This document shows, one piece after another, positions 33,932 through 43,158 of a DNA stretch of 64,000 nucleotides. Location: the NCBI RefSeq assembly GCF_003114835.2, contig NZ_AP025028.1, positions 680,001 to 744,000 on the forward strand, in the 5' to 3' direction. This DNA is from Leptospira kobayashii (GTDB lineage: Bacteria > Spirochaetota > Leptospiria > Leptospirales > Leptospiraceae). Below the pieces are notes generated by a model that worked only from the letters and a program-made list of their open reading frames with translations, was not told the origin of the DNA and did not search any database. Every line of letters starts with the position of its first letter. Positions within the stretch are counted from its first letter, which is position 1. A program made the translations under genes and the position numbers.

Positions 33932-34017
33932 TTTGGACAGGTCCTCTCAAAGAATGGAATCAAATCAAAGATCTGAGGGCACGGATCATTTTCCACTCTA
34001 ATTTTATGAGAATTGTA

Positions 34018-35163
34018 TTAAGCAGCACTGCCTATTTGTTTTACGATTTCAATATTTTGTTCGAATCTTTGTTTTTCAAAATAGGTTCTTGACTTACTTG
34101 AGAATTCAACACCCAAGAGAAGATTGCCTTCATCATCTTTTCTCCACCAAGCAACTCTGACAAATACGCGGAACGGAGCTTGCATTTTGAAGAAGAGATC
34201 AAATAAAAAACCTTTTTGTTTAGGCAAGGTCTCGATTAGATTGGAATCATTGATTTTGATCTTAAGTCCGGACGTGGAAATATCCAATACCGGAAATCTG
34301 GTTTCCGATTTGGTTAAGTTTGCGTCTTTGATTCTTTCCACCATTTCCTGCATCAAGGTTTGCACTCGGCTAACATAATCTTTCGTAAGTTTGTTTTCCT
34401 TACTTTGTACCCAAACGTATCCGATGGGAATTTGTTCTTCCAATTCATTTGTGTAGATGATTGGAAAAATCAGTTCTGAAGCCGTTTTTTTCTCTCTGTA
34501 TTTTTTGATCGCAGCTTCCAGATGGTCGTCAATCTCTTCTTCGTAATCTATGTAATCCGGATCTACGTTGTTATATGATTTTAAATCGTTACAATCTTCC
34601 AGTAGTAAAATCTTATGAGTGCGCTTAACTACTTCGAAAGCTCTGTCCATATTCGATTTGAATACGTCTATGGAAACAAAGTCATTGGGGTTTTGATTCA
34701 GCTTTTTTGCATACTCTTCGAAATTCACACGAACAAGAGTAGGAATGTTAAACATATTTGCTTCGATGATGGTTTTGGAACTGACGATGTTTGTGATATT
34801 TACGAAACCTTCTTCGGTCACCGGATAACGGGGAGCTTGGCGGTCCTTTTTGGCGATCGCGACTTTTTCCACCTTTAAGCGGATTTGGCGGTCGTCTACT
34901 TGTGAAATAAAAGAACATTGGATTTCGATGTATCGGGCAAGTACTTTGGATAAAAAAATCGGTTCCTTCGAAGTGAAGTCCCAGGCTTCCGGAAGTTGCA
35001 GAGTGATTTCATCCGTTCCCGCAGCTGCCTTTAGAATCATTCCAGATTGATTCAAATGGCTCATCTTCACTAATATCTGTTGGTTGATTAAATATTTGAG
35101 GATGACGTGGTTTTTCTGTTCCGTATTCGTAATGTGGTCCATGGGACGAGAATTCTTTTCCAT
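34018..35163 (-). CDS. DUF1577/PilZ-like domain protein
   Basis: A 381-aa cytoplasmic protein. The N-terminal part has the style of a YcgR/PilZ flagellar-brake N-domain (LINQQILVKMSHLNQSGMILKAAA, ITLQLPEAWDF). The C-terminal part contains RFPVLDISTSGLKIKIND and FRVFVRVAWWRKDDEGNLLLGVEF, which fit a PilZ barrel, the domain that binds c-di-GMP in other proteins. The classical RxxxR motif is not obvious, so ligand binding is uncertain. DUF1577 is used here as a Leptospira family label from memory. Good ribosome-binding site (AGGAAAG). Confidence 0.7.
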   Translation of the reverse strand: MEKNSRPMDHITNTEQKNHVILKYLINQQILVKMSHLNQSGMILKAAAGTDEITLQLPEAWDFTSKEPIFLSKVLARYIEIQCSFISQVDDRQIRLKVEKVAIAKKDRQAPRYPVTEEGFVNITNIVSSKTIIEANMFNIPTLVRVNFEEYAKKLNQNPNDFVSIDVFKSNMDRAFEVVKRTHKILLLEDCNDLKSYNNVDPDYIDYEEEIDDHLEAAIKKYREKKTASELIFPIIYTNELEEQIPIGYVWVQSKENKLTKDYVSRVQTLMQEMVERIKDANLTKSETRFPVLDISTSGLKIKINDSNLIETLPKQKGFLFDLFFKMQAPFRVFVRVAWWRKDDEGNLLLGVEFSSKSRTYFEKQRFEQNIEIVKQIGSAA

Positions 35164-35590
35164 TTCTTTCCTATTTCCAAATGTCTTTTTCGACGAAAAA
35201 TAATTTATTAATCTATAAAAATTATATTGTCAATTTATTTACAAGAAAAGGAAAAAGCAAGAAAAACTTAAGCGAAGGGCGTCCTCGCGGAATTTAGTAG
35301 AAAACCGAGTCCTTCCCCGAAAAGAGTCTTAGTCTCAGGTAGAATGCTATTTCATTGATACGCTCTGAAATTAACAATTGTTTGCTTATTATATAACAGA
35401 TATTAGTTTGATTCCGGCTCCCGGCCAATCATCTATAGAGTGCAAATTTTTAAGCATTTTGAATAAAGATTGATCAGCTGAAAAACGGATGAGCGGATTT
35501 CGTGAGAAATTTTGTCCTGTGCACCCTGGGTTTCTAATGAAACGAATATACAGGAAAATCGAATCCGGGTAAAATTGATAAGAGATTCGC
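35164..35590. other. 427-bp intergenic region without a recognisable gene
   Basis: Divergent gap between the DUF1577 gene and the PP2C phosphatase gene. It presumably carries both promoters. AT-rich stretches such as TTGTTTGCTTATTATATAAC near 35380-35400 could hold a promoter. No palindrome, repeat copy or convincing ORF was found. Confidence 0.6.
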
Positions 35591-37240
35591 ATGATAGATG
35601 AAAATTCGCAAATTTTAGAAGCATTTAGAATCTATCAACTTCCCCCCAATTCCCCCATTCCCGAATTGGAAGAGATACTCTCTTTTTTTGCGGACACGAT
35701 GCAGAAAGAGTTAGCATTTATTAGTTGGGTTAGTGAGGAAGAAGTTCATTTCGCCCATAGCTTTGACATCAAAAACGGATCTCTTTCTTCTTTAATACCT
35801 CTTGTTTTAAAGGTTAAGGATAAACCCGAAGAATTGACGATAGTTACGGAAGTTTTTTCCGATTTGCCAGACATGGCAAATCCCTGTTATATCGGATATC
35901 CTATCATCACGAAACTTGGGATCCCTATCGGGGTGTTATCCGTTCTTTCCGATTCCTTGATAGAAGATGCCATCCGAACCAAAGAGACATTCCGGTTTTT
36001 TGCCCAAAGGATAATGACCGTGCTTGAACTGAGAGCGAAGGTCAAAACTCTTCTTCAGAAAGACTATCAGATATTAAATCAATATGTAGAGATGGATGAT
36101 CTATACAACAATTCTCCTTGCGGGTATCTGACGGTAAACCACCAGGGATTGATTTTGAAATCAAATGTGACTTTTCTGGATTGGTTGAAATACTCCAAAA
36201 GGGAAATGGTTGGGAAACTCTTATTTCAAGATGTCTTAAGTGAAGAGAATAAAATCATTTTCGAAAAATTTCTCAGAAACCTAATTGAAGGAAACAATCT
36301 AAACGATCAGGAATTGGATATTTCAAAAAGAAATGGGGATCGGATCACTTGTCTTGTCTCAGGCAGAAAGATTTTTCTTCCTACGGAAAATCAAACCATA
36401 TTCCGGCTCAGTGTGTTTGACATTACGGAAAAATCAAAAATTCAGAACGCTTTGGAGTTGGAATCGAATAAGGTAAAATCAAAAAATAAAACTCTTAGCA
36501 ACCAACTTGCTATGGCTGCGAAAGTACAGAAAAAATTACTTCCTTCTTCCAATCCCAATGAATCGATTTCATTCGCCTATAAACCGTTAGACGAAGTAGG
36601 CGGGGATTTTTGCGATTTTATCAAATTTCCGAATCCGAATCAGTTCGGTATATTTATCAGTGATGTAGCGGGGCACGGAGTTCCTTCCGCTTTCATTACT
36701 GCGATTATGAAAAGTACGATCCAGCAAGCAAGTCCGGAATTGAAGGAAAATCCATCCGAATTTTTGGAGTTTGTAAACGATTCCATAATGGATTATATAG
36801 ACAATCGTTTTGTGACAGCGATGTATTCTTTGTTTGATTTGGAAAATCGCACGGTCAGATATTCTTCCGCAGGCCATCCTATGCCTTTTAAGATTTATAA
36901 AAATACGATAGAGCTTTTCCCTTTGAAAAAAGGAAGTTTTCCTTTGGGAGTGCAGAGTAGTTCCGTAAGAAAATCCAAAGGCAAAGGATATGTGAGTTTT
37001 GATGCAAAGTTTGAAAAAGGTACCAGGATTTTATTTTATACGGACGGATTGACAGAAGCAAAGAGCGGAAGGCATGTAAATCAGGAAGTTTATTTTGAAG
37101 CGGTATTGCCTGAGATTCTGGAAGAGTATTCCAAATATAAATTGGATGTTTTTTTGAACTCAATCCTCTCGGAACTCGCACAGTTTATCGGGAAAAAAGA
37201 TCCGGAAGATGATGTCTGTTTGGTGGCAATCGACTTATAA
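35591..37240 (+). CDS. SpoIIE/RsbU-type PP2C phosphatase with GAF- and PAS-like sensor domains
   Basis: A 549-aa cytoplasmic protein. A GAF-like domain lies at about residues 20-155 (ELAFISWVSEEEVHFAHSF, IGYPIITKLGIPIGVLSVLS) and a PAS domain at about 165-285 (CGYLTVNHQGLILKSN, VFDITEKSK). A coiled linker follows, then the SpoIIE phosphatase at about 330-549. Metal-binding acidic motifs are intact: VGGDFCDF, SDVAGHG, YTDGLTEAK, PEDDVCLVAI. Such enzymes dephosphorylate anti-sigma-factor antagonists. It is the first gene of an operon with a histidine kinase and a receiver protein. An RsbW-like kinase is encoded at 59059 but far away. Confidence 0.9.
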   Translation: MIDENSQILEAFRIYQLPPNSPIPELEEILSFFADTMQKELAFISWVSEEEVHFAHSFDIKNGSLSSLIPLVLKVKDKPEELTIVTEVFSDLPDMANPCYIGYPIITKLGIPIGVLSVLSDSLIEDAIRTKETFRFFAQRIMTVLELRAKVKTLLQKDYQILNQYVEMDDLYNNSPCGYLTVNHQGLILKSNVTFLDWLKYSKREMVGKLLFQDVLSEENKIIFEKFLRNLIEGNNLNDQELDISKRNGDRITCLVSGRKIFLPTENQTIFRLSVFDITEKSKIQNALELESNKVKSKNKTLSNQLAMAAKVQKKLLPSSNPNESISFAYKPLDEVGGDFCDFIKFPNPNQFGIFISDVAGHGVPSAFITAIMKSTIQQASPELKENPSEFLEFVNDSIMDYIDNRFVTAMYSLFDLENRTVRYSSAGHPMPFKIYKNTIELFPLKKGSFPLGVQSSSVRKSKGKGYVSFDAKFEKGTRILFYTDGLTEAKSGRHVNQEVYFEAVLPEILEEYSKYKLDVFLNSILSELAQFIGKKDPEDDVCLVAIDL

Positions 37241-37256
37241 GAGGAAAGATACGCCA

Positions 37257-39206
37257 ATGAAACTTAAATCCATGTTTTTCATTTTATTCGGTTTCAATAT
37301 TTTTCTCTTAAGTTTATTGATTCTATGTACTTTTTTATTGTTTGATACTCAATCCGAATTGGCCAAGAGCCAGGAGATCCGGTATAAATCTTATAAAGTT
37401 GCCGATGAGCTGAGACAAAGTTCCGATGATCTCACCCGATTTGCCCGTACGTATGTCATTACCGGAAATAAGATGTATGAAGATTTTTTCTGGGAAATTT
37501 TGGCGATCCGCAACGGAGAAAAACCCAGGCCGGAAAATTACGAAAGGATTTATTGGGATCTTGTTTTGGATCCGAAGATTCGCCCCAGACCTTATTCTGA
37601 AAACAAACCGCTTCGTTCCATGATGATGGAATTGGGATTTACGGAAGAAGAATTTCAAAAATTAAAACAAGCACAGCAGAATTCGGATAGTCTTGTCTCC
37701 ACCGAGAACATTGCCATGAATGCGATGAAAGGATTGTATGACGATGGAAAAGGGAATTTTACCGTAAGAAAACCGCCTAACCAGAAAATGGCGATTTCTT
37801 TGATGCATGACGGTAAGTATCATAGCGATAAAAAAGAAATTATGAAACCGATTGATCGTTTCTTTGAAAAACTGGAGAAAAGAACGGATCGTACGGTTAA
37901 GGAATATCAAAGGGAAAGTATCTTTCTGATTGTTTTGATGTTGATTCTTGTTTTATCCGTAATTTTCTCTCTTGTATTTTCTTCGTTTATCATTCGTAAA
38001 AAAGTAAGCGAGCCGATTACAGAATTGCAAACGGTTGCGATCGGAATCGGAAATCAAAATTGGGATCTGCCGGTTACATACAAGTCAAAGGATGAGATCG
38101 GTTTTTTGGCGGAAGCGTTTCGGATCTCCAAAGAAAAAATTTCCTTATTATTCAAAGACTTGAATCGAACCAATTTGGAGTTGCAAAAAACAAATCTGGA
38201 ATTGAATCAAACTTTGAAAAAATTAAATGAAACTCAAGCACAGTTGGTACATTCCGAAAAACTGGCGGCATTGGGACAAGTCGTGGCGGGAGTTGCACAT
38301 GAAATCAATACTCCCCTGGGTGCCATTCAGGCATCGGTTGAAAATTTGGCGGATGGAATGGAATACATTCTACAGACATTGCCCGAGCCGTCCAATTTTC
38401 AAACAGTGGAAATCAGGGATCGTTTTTTTCAGTTGGTTTCCCGACCTAAATCCTCAGTGTATCTCAGTTCGAAAGAAAAGAGGAATTTGAAAAAATCGAT
38501 TATCGAAAACCTGGCGGACTTGGGAATACAAGACGTAGATTCCGTCTCTGATATGTTAGTTGATTTGGGAGGCTACGATCATCTGGAAGATTGGAAATTG
38601 CTTTTGAAAGATCAAACCGATCAAAATCTGATCACTCTCGCACATAAAATCATTCGTCAGAAACAAAATTCGGATAATATCAGACTCGCAGTCGAGAGGG
38701 CATCCAAAATCATATTTGCTTTGAAAAAATATTCTCACCAGGACCATACGGAAGAAAAATCTTTGGTTTCTATTCAGGATTCTATCGAAACGGTACTACT
38801 GATTTATCAAAACCTAACAAAGAAAGGTGTTGAGGTCGTCCGCGAGTTTCAAGATGTTCCCGAGATTTACGGTTACCCGGATGAACTGGCGCAAGTGTGG
38901 ACCAATTTGATTCATAATGCTTTACAAGCCATGGATTTCAAAGGGAGTCTGAACATTCGTGTTCATCGGATCGTCAATGAAGATTCCGTTTTCATCAGCT
39001 TTACGGATACCGGACCGGGGATTCCGAAGGAGATTCAATCCAAGATCTTCGAACCTTTTTTCACAACGAAAGCGAGAGGAGAAGGAACCGGACTCGGTCT
39101 GGATATAGTAAAAAGAATCGTCGACAAACATAATGGGATTCTTCAATTTGAAAGTATCGAGGGGAACGGTACAACCTTCACGGTGATCCTTCCCGGTAAA
39201 ATATGA
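37257..39206 (+). CDS. Sensor histidine kinase
   Basis: A 649-aa membrane kinase. TM1 is at about residues 5-27 and TM2 at about 220-243. Between them is a helical sensor of about 190 residues with a segment common to Leptospira and Vibrio sensors (DELRQSSDDLTRFARTYVITG). Then come HAMP, a coiled linker (LNRTNLELQKTN), HisKA with His348 (VAGVAHEINTPLGAI) and HATPase (NLIHNALQAM, DTGPGI, GEGTGLGLDIVKR). The start at 37257 is supported by GAGGAAAG and lies 16 bp after the phosphatase stop. Its last four bases (ATGA) overlap the receiver gene, so the partner is very likely that protein. Confidence 0.9.
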   Translation: MKLKSMFFILFGFNIFLLSLLILCTFLLFDTQSELAKSQEIRYKSYKVADELRQSSDDLTRFARTYVITGNKMYEDFFWEILAIRNGEKPRPENYERIYWDLVLDPKIRPRPYSENKPLRSMMMELGFTEEEFQKLKQAQQNSDSLVSTENIAMNAMKGLYDDGKGNFTVRKPPNQKMAISLMHDGKYHSDKKEIMKPIDRFFEKLEKRTDRTVKEYQRESIFLIVLMLILVLSVIFSLVFSSFIIRKKVSEPITELQTVAIGIGNQNWDLPVTYKSKDEIGFLAEAFRISKEKISLLFKDLNRTNLELQKTNLELNQTLKKLNETQAQLVHSEKLAALGQVVAGVAHEINTPLGAIQASVENLADGMEYILQTLPEPSNFQTVEIRDRFFQLVSRPKSSVYLSSKEKRNLKKSIIENLADLGIQDVDSVSDMLVDLGGYDHLEDWKLLLKDQTDQNLITLAHKIIRQKQNSDNIRLAVERASKIIFALKKYSHQDHTEEKSLVSIQDSIETVLLIYQNLTKKGVEVVREFQDVPEIYGYPDELAQVWTNLIHNALQAMDFKGSLNIRVHRIVNEDSVFISFTDTGPGIPKEIQSKIFEPFFTTKARGEGTGLGLDIVKRIVDKHNGILQFESIEGNGTTFTVILPGKI

Positions 39207-39595
39207 GCAAGTCCGTTTTTTTATGCGTTGATGACGAGTCTTCCATTCTGGGAGCACTGAAAGAGCAGTTAAGATCCGCTTTCGGCTTGTCCTATATTTA
39301 CGAAACTGCGGAGAGCGCGGAAGAGGCTATAGAAATCATAGACGAATATGAGCGTCCTGATGAAACCATTGTGATCATAGTAAGCGATTGGCTGATGCCG
39401 GGAATGAAGGGCGATGAGTTTTTCATTAAGATCAACAACACTTATCCTAAAATCAAAAAGATTTTGCTCACCGGCCAAGCCGATCCCGAGTCAATCGATC
39501 GGGCAAAAAACATTGGTAAGGTGCAAGTGGTATTGGCAAAACCTTGGACCCAAGACAGTTTGATTCAATCCATTCAAGGGTTGCTCGCTTCTTAG
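39203..39595 (+). CDS. Single-domain response regulator (receiver only)
   Basis: A 130-aa CheY-like receiver: acidic pocket VDDESS, phospho-acceptor Asp62 (VSDWLMPGMKG), Thr of LLTGQ, Lys of LAKPW. No output domain follows. It is translationally coupled to the kinase (ATGA). The receiver may act by protein contact, possibly on the phosphatase encoded first in the operon (inference), or pass the phosphate on. Confidence 0.9.
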   Translation: MSKSVFLCVDDESSILGALKEQLRSAFGLSYIYETAESAEEAIEIIDEYERPDETIVIIVSDWLMPGMKGDEFFIKINNTYPKIKKILLTGQADPESIDRAKNIGKVQVVLAKPWTQDSLIQSIQGLLAS

Positions 39596-39649
39596 ACTTT
39601 TCTCTCCCGTCTATCATCTACGTAGAGATTGATCTCGAATGAACAAGAT

Positions 39650-40453
39650 CTAGCGTCGGATCAATTTTTTCCCAAACAAAAGAACTACACTGATCAAGTC
39701 TACCAAAGGAATCAGTAGGATCATCGGAGACAAGATTCCCAATATAACAAGTATTAGTAAGAACACACAGGTGAAACTCCCGCCCCTCATTCCCGCTTCA
39801 ATCAGAGGTTCTATCTGATAAAAGACTGCGATGAGATTATAATAAGAGAGTAAAAGGAAATGGAGTCCTATGATATGAATGGGGCCGAATAGAAAGCCGG
39901 ATGAATGCAAACCTGGAAATACGGTTACAGGCAATCTGAAAAATCTCAAAAACCCGTCGGACGCGGATAAGATCCAAATTCCCATAAGGATCATGTAAAT
40001 GGCGAATACAAATCGATTCTTATATTCAAAGTTTGTATGTAGGAATGATTTCCAATCCGGCGGATCTATTTTTCTTTTAGAAAAGAAGATAAAAACGATA
40101 TTCGCAATCTCCTCTCCGGAATGTAATAGAAGATAAACGAGAAAAAACCACTTAAAATCATCGGAAAGTTCCAATTGATTTCGACTTTGATAGAATAAAA
40201 AAGAGCAGAGAATATAAAAAAACAAAACGAACGTTCTGGGGGCCAGACTTTGTTTGATAAAAGAAAAAATCTCCCTTCCTTTCCAAAACCAAATGGAATA
40301 GATGAAATGAAATAACGCAATTGCGAATGTAAAAAGTATTTCCGATCGTGCGGAAGGGCTACCTTCTGCATAACTTTTCCCTTGCCAGATAAGAATGCTC
40401 AATCCGAGGATTAGATTCCAAATACTATAAGCAACTGCTTGGTACTTGACCAC
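39650..40453 (-). CDS. Multi-pass membrane protein, unknown
   Basis: A 267-aa protein with about eight hydrophobic helices and few charged loops (SEILFTFAIALFHFIYSIWF, LLHSGEEIANIVFIFF, FGPIHIIGLHFLLLSYYNL). It starts with GTG at 40453, 16 bp after the lpxD stop, so it probably lies in the same transcript. I recognise no family motif. Confidence 0.7.
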   Translation of the reverse strand: MVKYQAVAYSIWNLILGLSILIWQGKSYAEGSPSARSEILFTFAIALFHFIYSIWFWKGREIFSFIKQSLAPRTFVLFFYILCSFLFYQSRNQLELSDDFKWFFLVYLLLHSGEEIANIVFIFFSKRKIDPPDWKSFLHTNFEYKNRFVFAIYMILMGIWILSASDGFLRFFRLPVTVFPGLHSSGFLFGPIHIIGLHFLLLSYYNLIAVFYQIEPLIEAGMRGGSFTCVFLLILVILGILSPMILLIPLVDLISVVLLFGKKLIRR

Positions 40454-40468
40454 AACGGCTGTACCTTC

Positions 40469-41524
40469 TTAATTCGGATCGGGAAGATCGATTCCTAATT
40501 TTTTCTCAACTTCTTTGATTCTTTTGATCCATTTGTTCAGAACTACGATATTTTTAATGTTCACTCTGTACTTTTGGAAGTCGGGAAAATTCAATCCTAG
40601 ATCCCAGCCGATATATACGTCTTTTGTTTTGGGAGAAGTGCGAAGGGAAGTCCCTCCTGCGATGATCGTTCCTTCAACAAGGGTTAGATGGTCGCTGATT
40701 GCGCAGGCTCCGCCGATGATCACATAATTTCCTAGTGTTACGCTTCCCGCAAGTCCCGATTGGCCTGCGATGATCACGTGGTTTCCTACATTGCAATTAT
40801 GTGCGATGTGAACCATATTATCGAACTTGCATCCGTTCCCGATAGTTGTGTCCGTAATCGCTCCTCTGTCTACCGTACAGTTTGCACCTACTTCCACATC
40901 ATCACCGATGATCACTCTGCCTACTTGCGGCAGTTTATTGTGTTTTCCATTGGCAAATACGAATCCGAAACCGTCGCCTCCGAAAGTGGAATTGGCAAAT
41001 ACGGTGAATCGGTCTCCGATTTTGGTTCCATGATAAAATGCGCAGTTCATTCCAATTCTGGCATCGTCGCCAATTGTTACATTGTGTTCGATTTTTACAC
41101 CGTCTCCGATGATGCTGTTTTTTCCGATGACGGAACCTTCGCCGATAGTAACGAAATTTCCAATAGTTGTATTTTCACCTATCTTCGCAGTGGGATGGAT
41201 CACGGCGTTAGTCGCTATTTTTCCATCCGGTTGTTTTTGGGGTGAAAAATGAAGTAATACTTTGCTAAGTGCAAGCTCGACTTGAGGAACAACAATAAGG
41301 ACTTTGCCGGGGATAAGTTCCGCTAGCTCGGAGGAAGCAAGGATTGCAGCGGCTTCCGAAGCTTTCGCATCGTTTACGAATGCTTTGGAAGAAACAAAAG
41401 AAATGAATTTTGCATTTTTACTAGTGAGAGGTAATACTTTATCTACTTCGATGTTCTCTGGGGCTGGACAATTTTTTAATTCTGCTCCTTCCAATAATGC
41501 TAAAATTGTTTTTAAACTACTCAT
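40469..41524 (-). CDS. lpxD: UDP-3-O-(3-hydroxyacyl)glucosamine N-acyltransferase
   Basis: A 351-aa enzyme of lipid A synthesis (third step). The N-terminal uridine-binding domain (about 1-100) is followed by a left-handed beta-helix of hexapeptide repeats (IGENTTIGNFVTIGEGSVIG and onward) to about residue 310, and a C-terminal helix. The catalytic His sits in DNMVHIAHNCNVG, as in the LpxD family. AGGAAATTAGAA precedes the ATG. Confidence 0.95.
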   Translation of the reverse strand: MSSLKTILALLEGAELKNCPAPENIEVDKVLPLTSKNAKFISFVSSKAFVNDAKASEAAAILASSELAELIPGKVLIVVPQVELALSKVLLHFSPQKQPDGKIATNAVIHPTAKIGENTTIGNFVTIGEGSVIGKNSIIGDGVKIEHNVTIGDDARIGMNCAFYHGTKIGDRFTVFANSTFGGDGFGFVFANGKHNKLPQVGRVIIGDDVEVGANCTVDRGAITDTTIGNGCKFDNMVHIAHNCNVGNHVIIAGQSGLAGSVTLGNYVIIGGACAISDHLTLVEGTIIAGGTSLRTSPKTKDVYIGWDLGLNFPDFQKYRVNIKNIVVLNKWIKRIKEVEKKLGIDLPDPN

Positions 41525-41692
41525 TTCTAATTTCCTGACCCGCGTTTATCTAATAAACACTAAAAAAAGATAGAAGGAGATTATTGCGAAACATTATTCA
41601 AATCATTTATATACGAATTATGCGTTTTTTGAAAAAAAAGAAACATGCCCTGAAACCTTGGTTTGACAGAGCATGGATGTTAGGTGGGAATA

Positions 41693-42130
41693 TTATTTTT
41701 CCAATTTGGAAGAAATCAAATCGTCAAGGGAGAAAGATCCTGCACCTTTTAGGATTACGGGAATTGCCAATCCGAAAGTTAAGATAAAGTACTCAATTCC
41801 GTTAGGAGCAAAGAATCCACCCGGAAGGTGAACGAGTAATGCGGCAACGAGCATGGTAGCGAATATTCCCAAAGCAGCAACACGAGTGAAAAGACCTAGA
41901 ATGAGTCCAAGTGCTCCGAAAGACTCCGCAATGATCGCAAGGAATGCAAATATGGAAGGAATTCCCAACTGTCCTGTCATAAATCCCATCGTTCCGTCAA
42001 AACCATATCCACCGAAAGAACCCAAAAGTTTTTGTGCTCCGTGAGGTAAAATCACGATCCCAAGGGTCACTCGGATGATAGTCAAAGTAATGTCTTTTTT
42101 TGTTGCAAGCAAACGGTAAAGTAAATTCAT
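41693..42130 (-). CDS. DoxX-family membrane protein
   Basis: A 145-aa protein with four TM helices. Family marks: LGIVILPHGAQKLLGSFGGYG, IPSIFAFLAIIAESFGALGLILG, RVAALGIFATMLVA, NGIEYFILTFGLAI. DoxX-type proteins are linked to redox or thiol stress in other bacteria. Upstream (on the minus strand) two TTGACA hexamers lie in the 86-bp gap to the next gene and may be part of a promoter. Confidence 0.9.
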   Translation of the reverse strand: MNLLYRLLATKKDITLTIIRVTLGIVILPHGAQKLLGSFGGYGFDGTMGFMTGQLGIPSIFAFLAIIAESFGALGLILGLFTRVAALGIFATMLVAALLVHLPGGFFAPNGIEYFILTFGLAIPVILKGAGSFSLDDLISSKLEK

Positions 42131-42216
42131 TTCGAACCTCTTATTCTTAAATAACTTAATGTCAAACTATTTATGCCGGGGACTTTGTCAACTTATTATG
42201 ATTCTGAAGTGTCAGG

Positions 42217-42855
42217 TTATTTTTCGTAAGTTAGAAAAACTTCGTTTCCCTTTGTGGTAGAGGAAGTCAATTTCCAAGCGTTTTGGTCGAATTTGGGAAG
42301 TTCTATGCTTTGGTCCGCAATTCCGGGAAGTCCGTTTTTGCCGATGATATAAGGAACAAGGGTGATATAAACCCGATCCACCAAATCTCCTTCCAGAAAG
42401 GAAAAATTCAACTTGGGGCCACCTTCCAGAAGTACATTCTTGTAACCTTTTCTTTTCAAAATTCCGGTTACTTTTTTAGGATCGATGTCTTCAGAATCCA
42501 GTGCGAAAATCTCCGCGCGGTTTTCCAAATCGGTTTTGATCTCTTTTAAGTTGACTTTGGTGCAGATAACAAGAGGTATATGATCGGATTCTTCGAAGAC
42601 GTGTTTGTTAATAGGGAGGGAACCTTTTCGCACCAAAATCACCGGTCTAGGGTTCAAAACGTTCGGAAATGCTCTGATTTTGACAACTGGGTTGTCGTTG
42701 ATGATTGAGTTTTTACCTATAATCAGTGCATCCGATTGGGAACGATAGACATCCATTTGGTGTTTGTCATCTTTGGAAGTAAGTCCGTACCAACGTCCGT
42801 CGGGGCGCACCACTTTGCCATCCAGAGTCATCGCCATATTAATCGAAAGTTTCAT
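42217..42855 (-). CDS. RibD C-terminal/dihydrofolate-reductase-fold reductase
   Basis: A 212-aa protein of the RibD reductase family, without the deaminase domain. Motifs: MAMTLDGKVVRPDGRWYGLTSKDD, DALIIGKNSIINDNP, RPVILVRKG, NVLLEGGPKLNFSFLEGDLVDRVYITLVPYIIG. It likely reduces a pyrimidine or pteridine with NADPH; it may be the stand-alone reductase of riboflavin synthesis or a paralog. Its ATG overlaps the TGA of the upstream 2Fe-2S protein gene (ATGA). Confidence 0.85.
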   Translation of the reverse strand: MKLSINMAMTLDGKVVRPDGRWYGLTSKDDKHQMDVYRSQSDALIIGKNSIINDNPVVKIRAFPNVLNPRPVILVRKGSLPINKHVFEESDHIPLVICTKVNLKEIKTDLENRAEIFALDSEDIDPKKVTGILKRKGYKNVLLEGGPKLNFSFLEGDLVDRVYITLVPYIIGKNGLPGIADQSIELPKFDQNAWKLTSSTTKGNEVFLTYEK

Positions 42856-43049
42856 TCAGGTTTCCTTGCGGTAAGAATTTGCAATTCCCTCTGAAGGATT
42901 TGGTAAACCTGCGGAGAGCAGGTGCCGCAACCTGTAGTGGCTCTTGTTTTTTCCCGTATATCTGCCATAGAATTTGCTCCATCTCGGATGGCGTCTACCA
43001 ATTCTTTTTCTGTCACCATCTTACAGAGACAAACCCGTTTGGGTCGCAT
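42852..43049 (-). CDS. BFD-like (2Fe-2S)-binding protein
   Basis: A small protein of about 65 aa with the four-Cys pattern of the BFD-like 2Fe-2S domain: CLC near residue 7 and CGTC near residue 41, in the context VTEKELVDAIRDGANSMADIREKTRATTGCGTC. It may serve as an electron carrier or iron-storage partner. The start is uncertain: ATG 43049 (used here), ATG 43091 and a longer frame to 43199 all lack a good ribosome-binding site. It is co-transcribed with the reductase gene. Confidence 0.75.
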   Translation of the reverse strand: MRPKRVCLCKMVTEKELVDAIRDGANSMADIREKTRATTGCGTCSPQVYQILQRELQILTARKPE

Positions 43050-43158
43050 CAGGGAATTTAAATCGAAACTGTCCACGACAACACTAATCATTTGACAGAA
43101 ATTGTAAAGGGAGGGAAACTCTTTAATTACTTCAGATAAGGAAAAATCCAAAAAGTTT

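Noticed and set aside
40760..41245. 161-aa ORF antisense to lpxD
   Set aside because: It results from the hexapeptide repeats of lpxD; no start signal or homology pattern.
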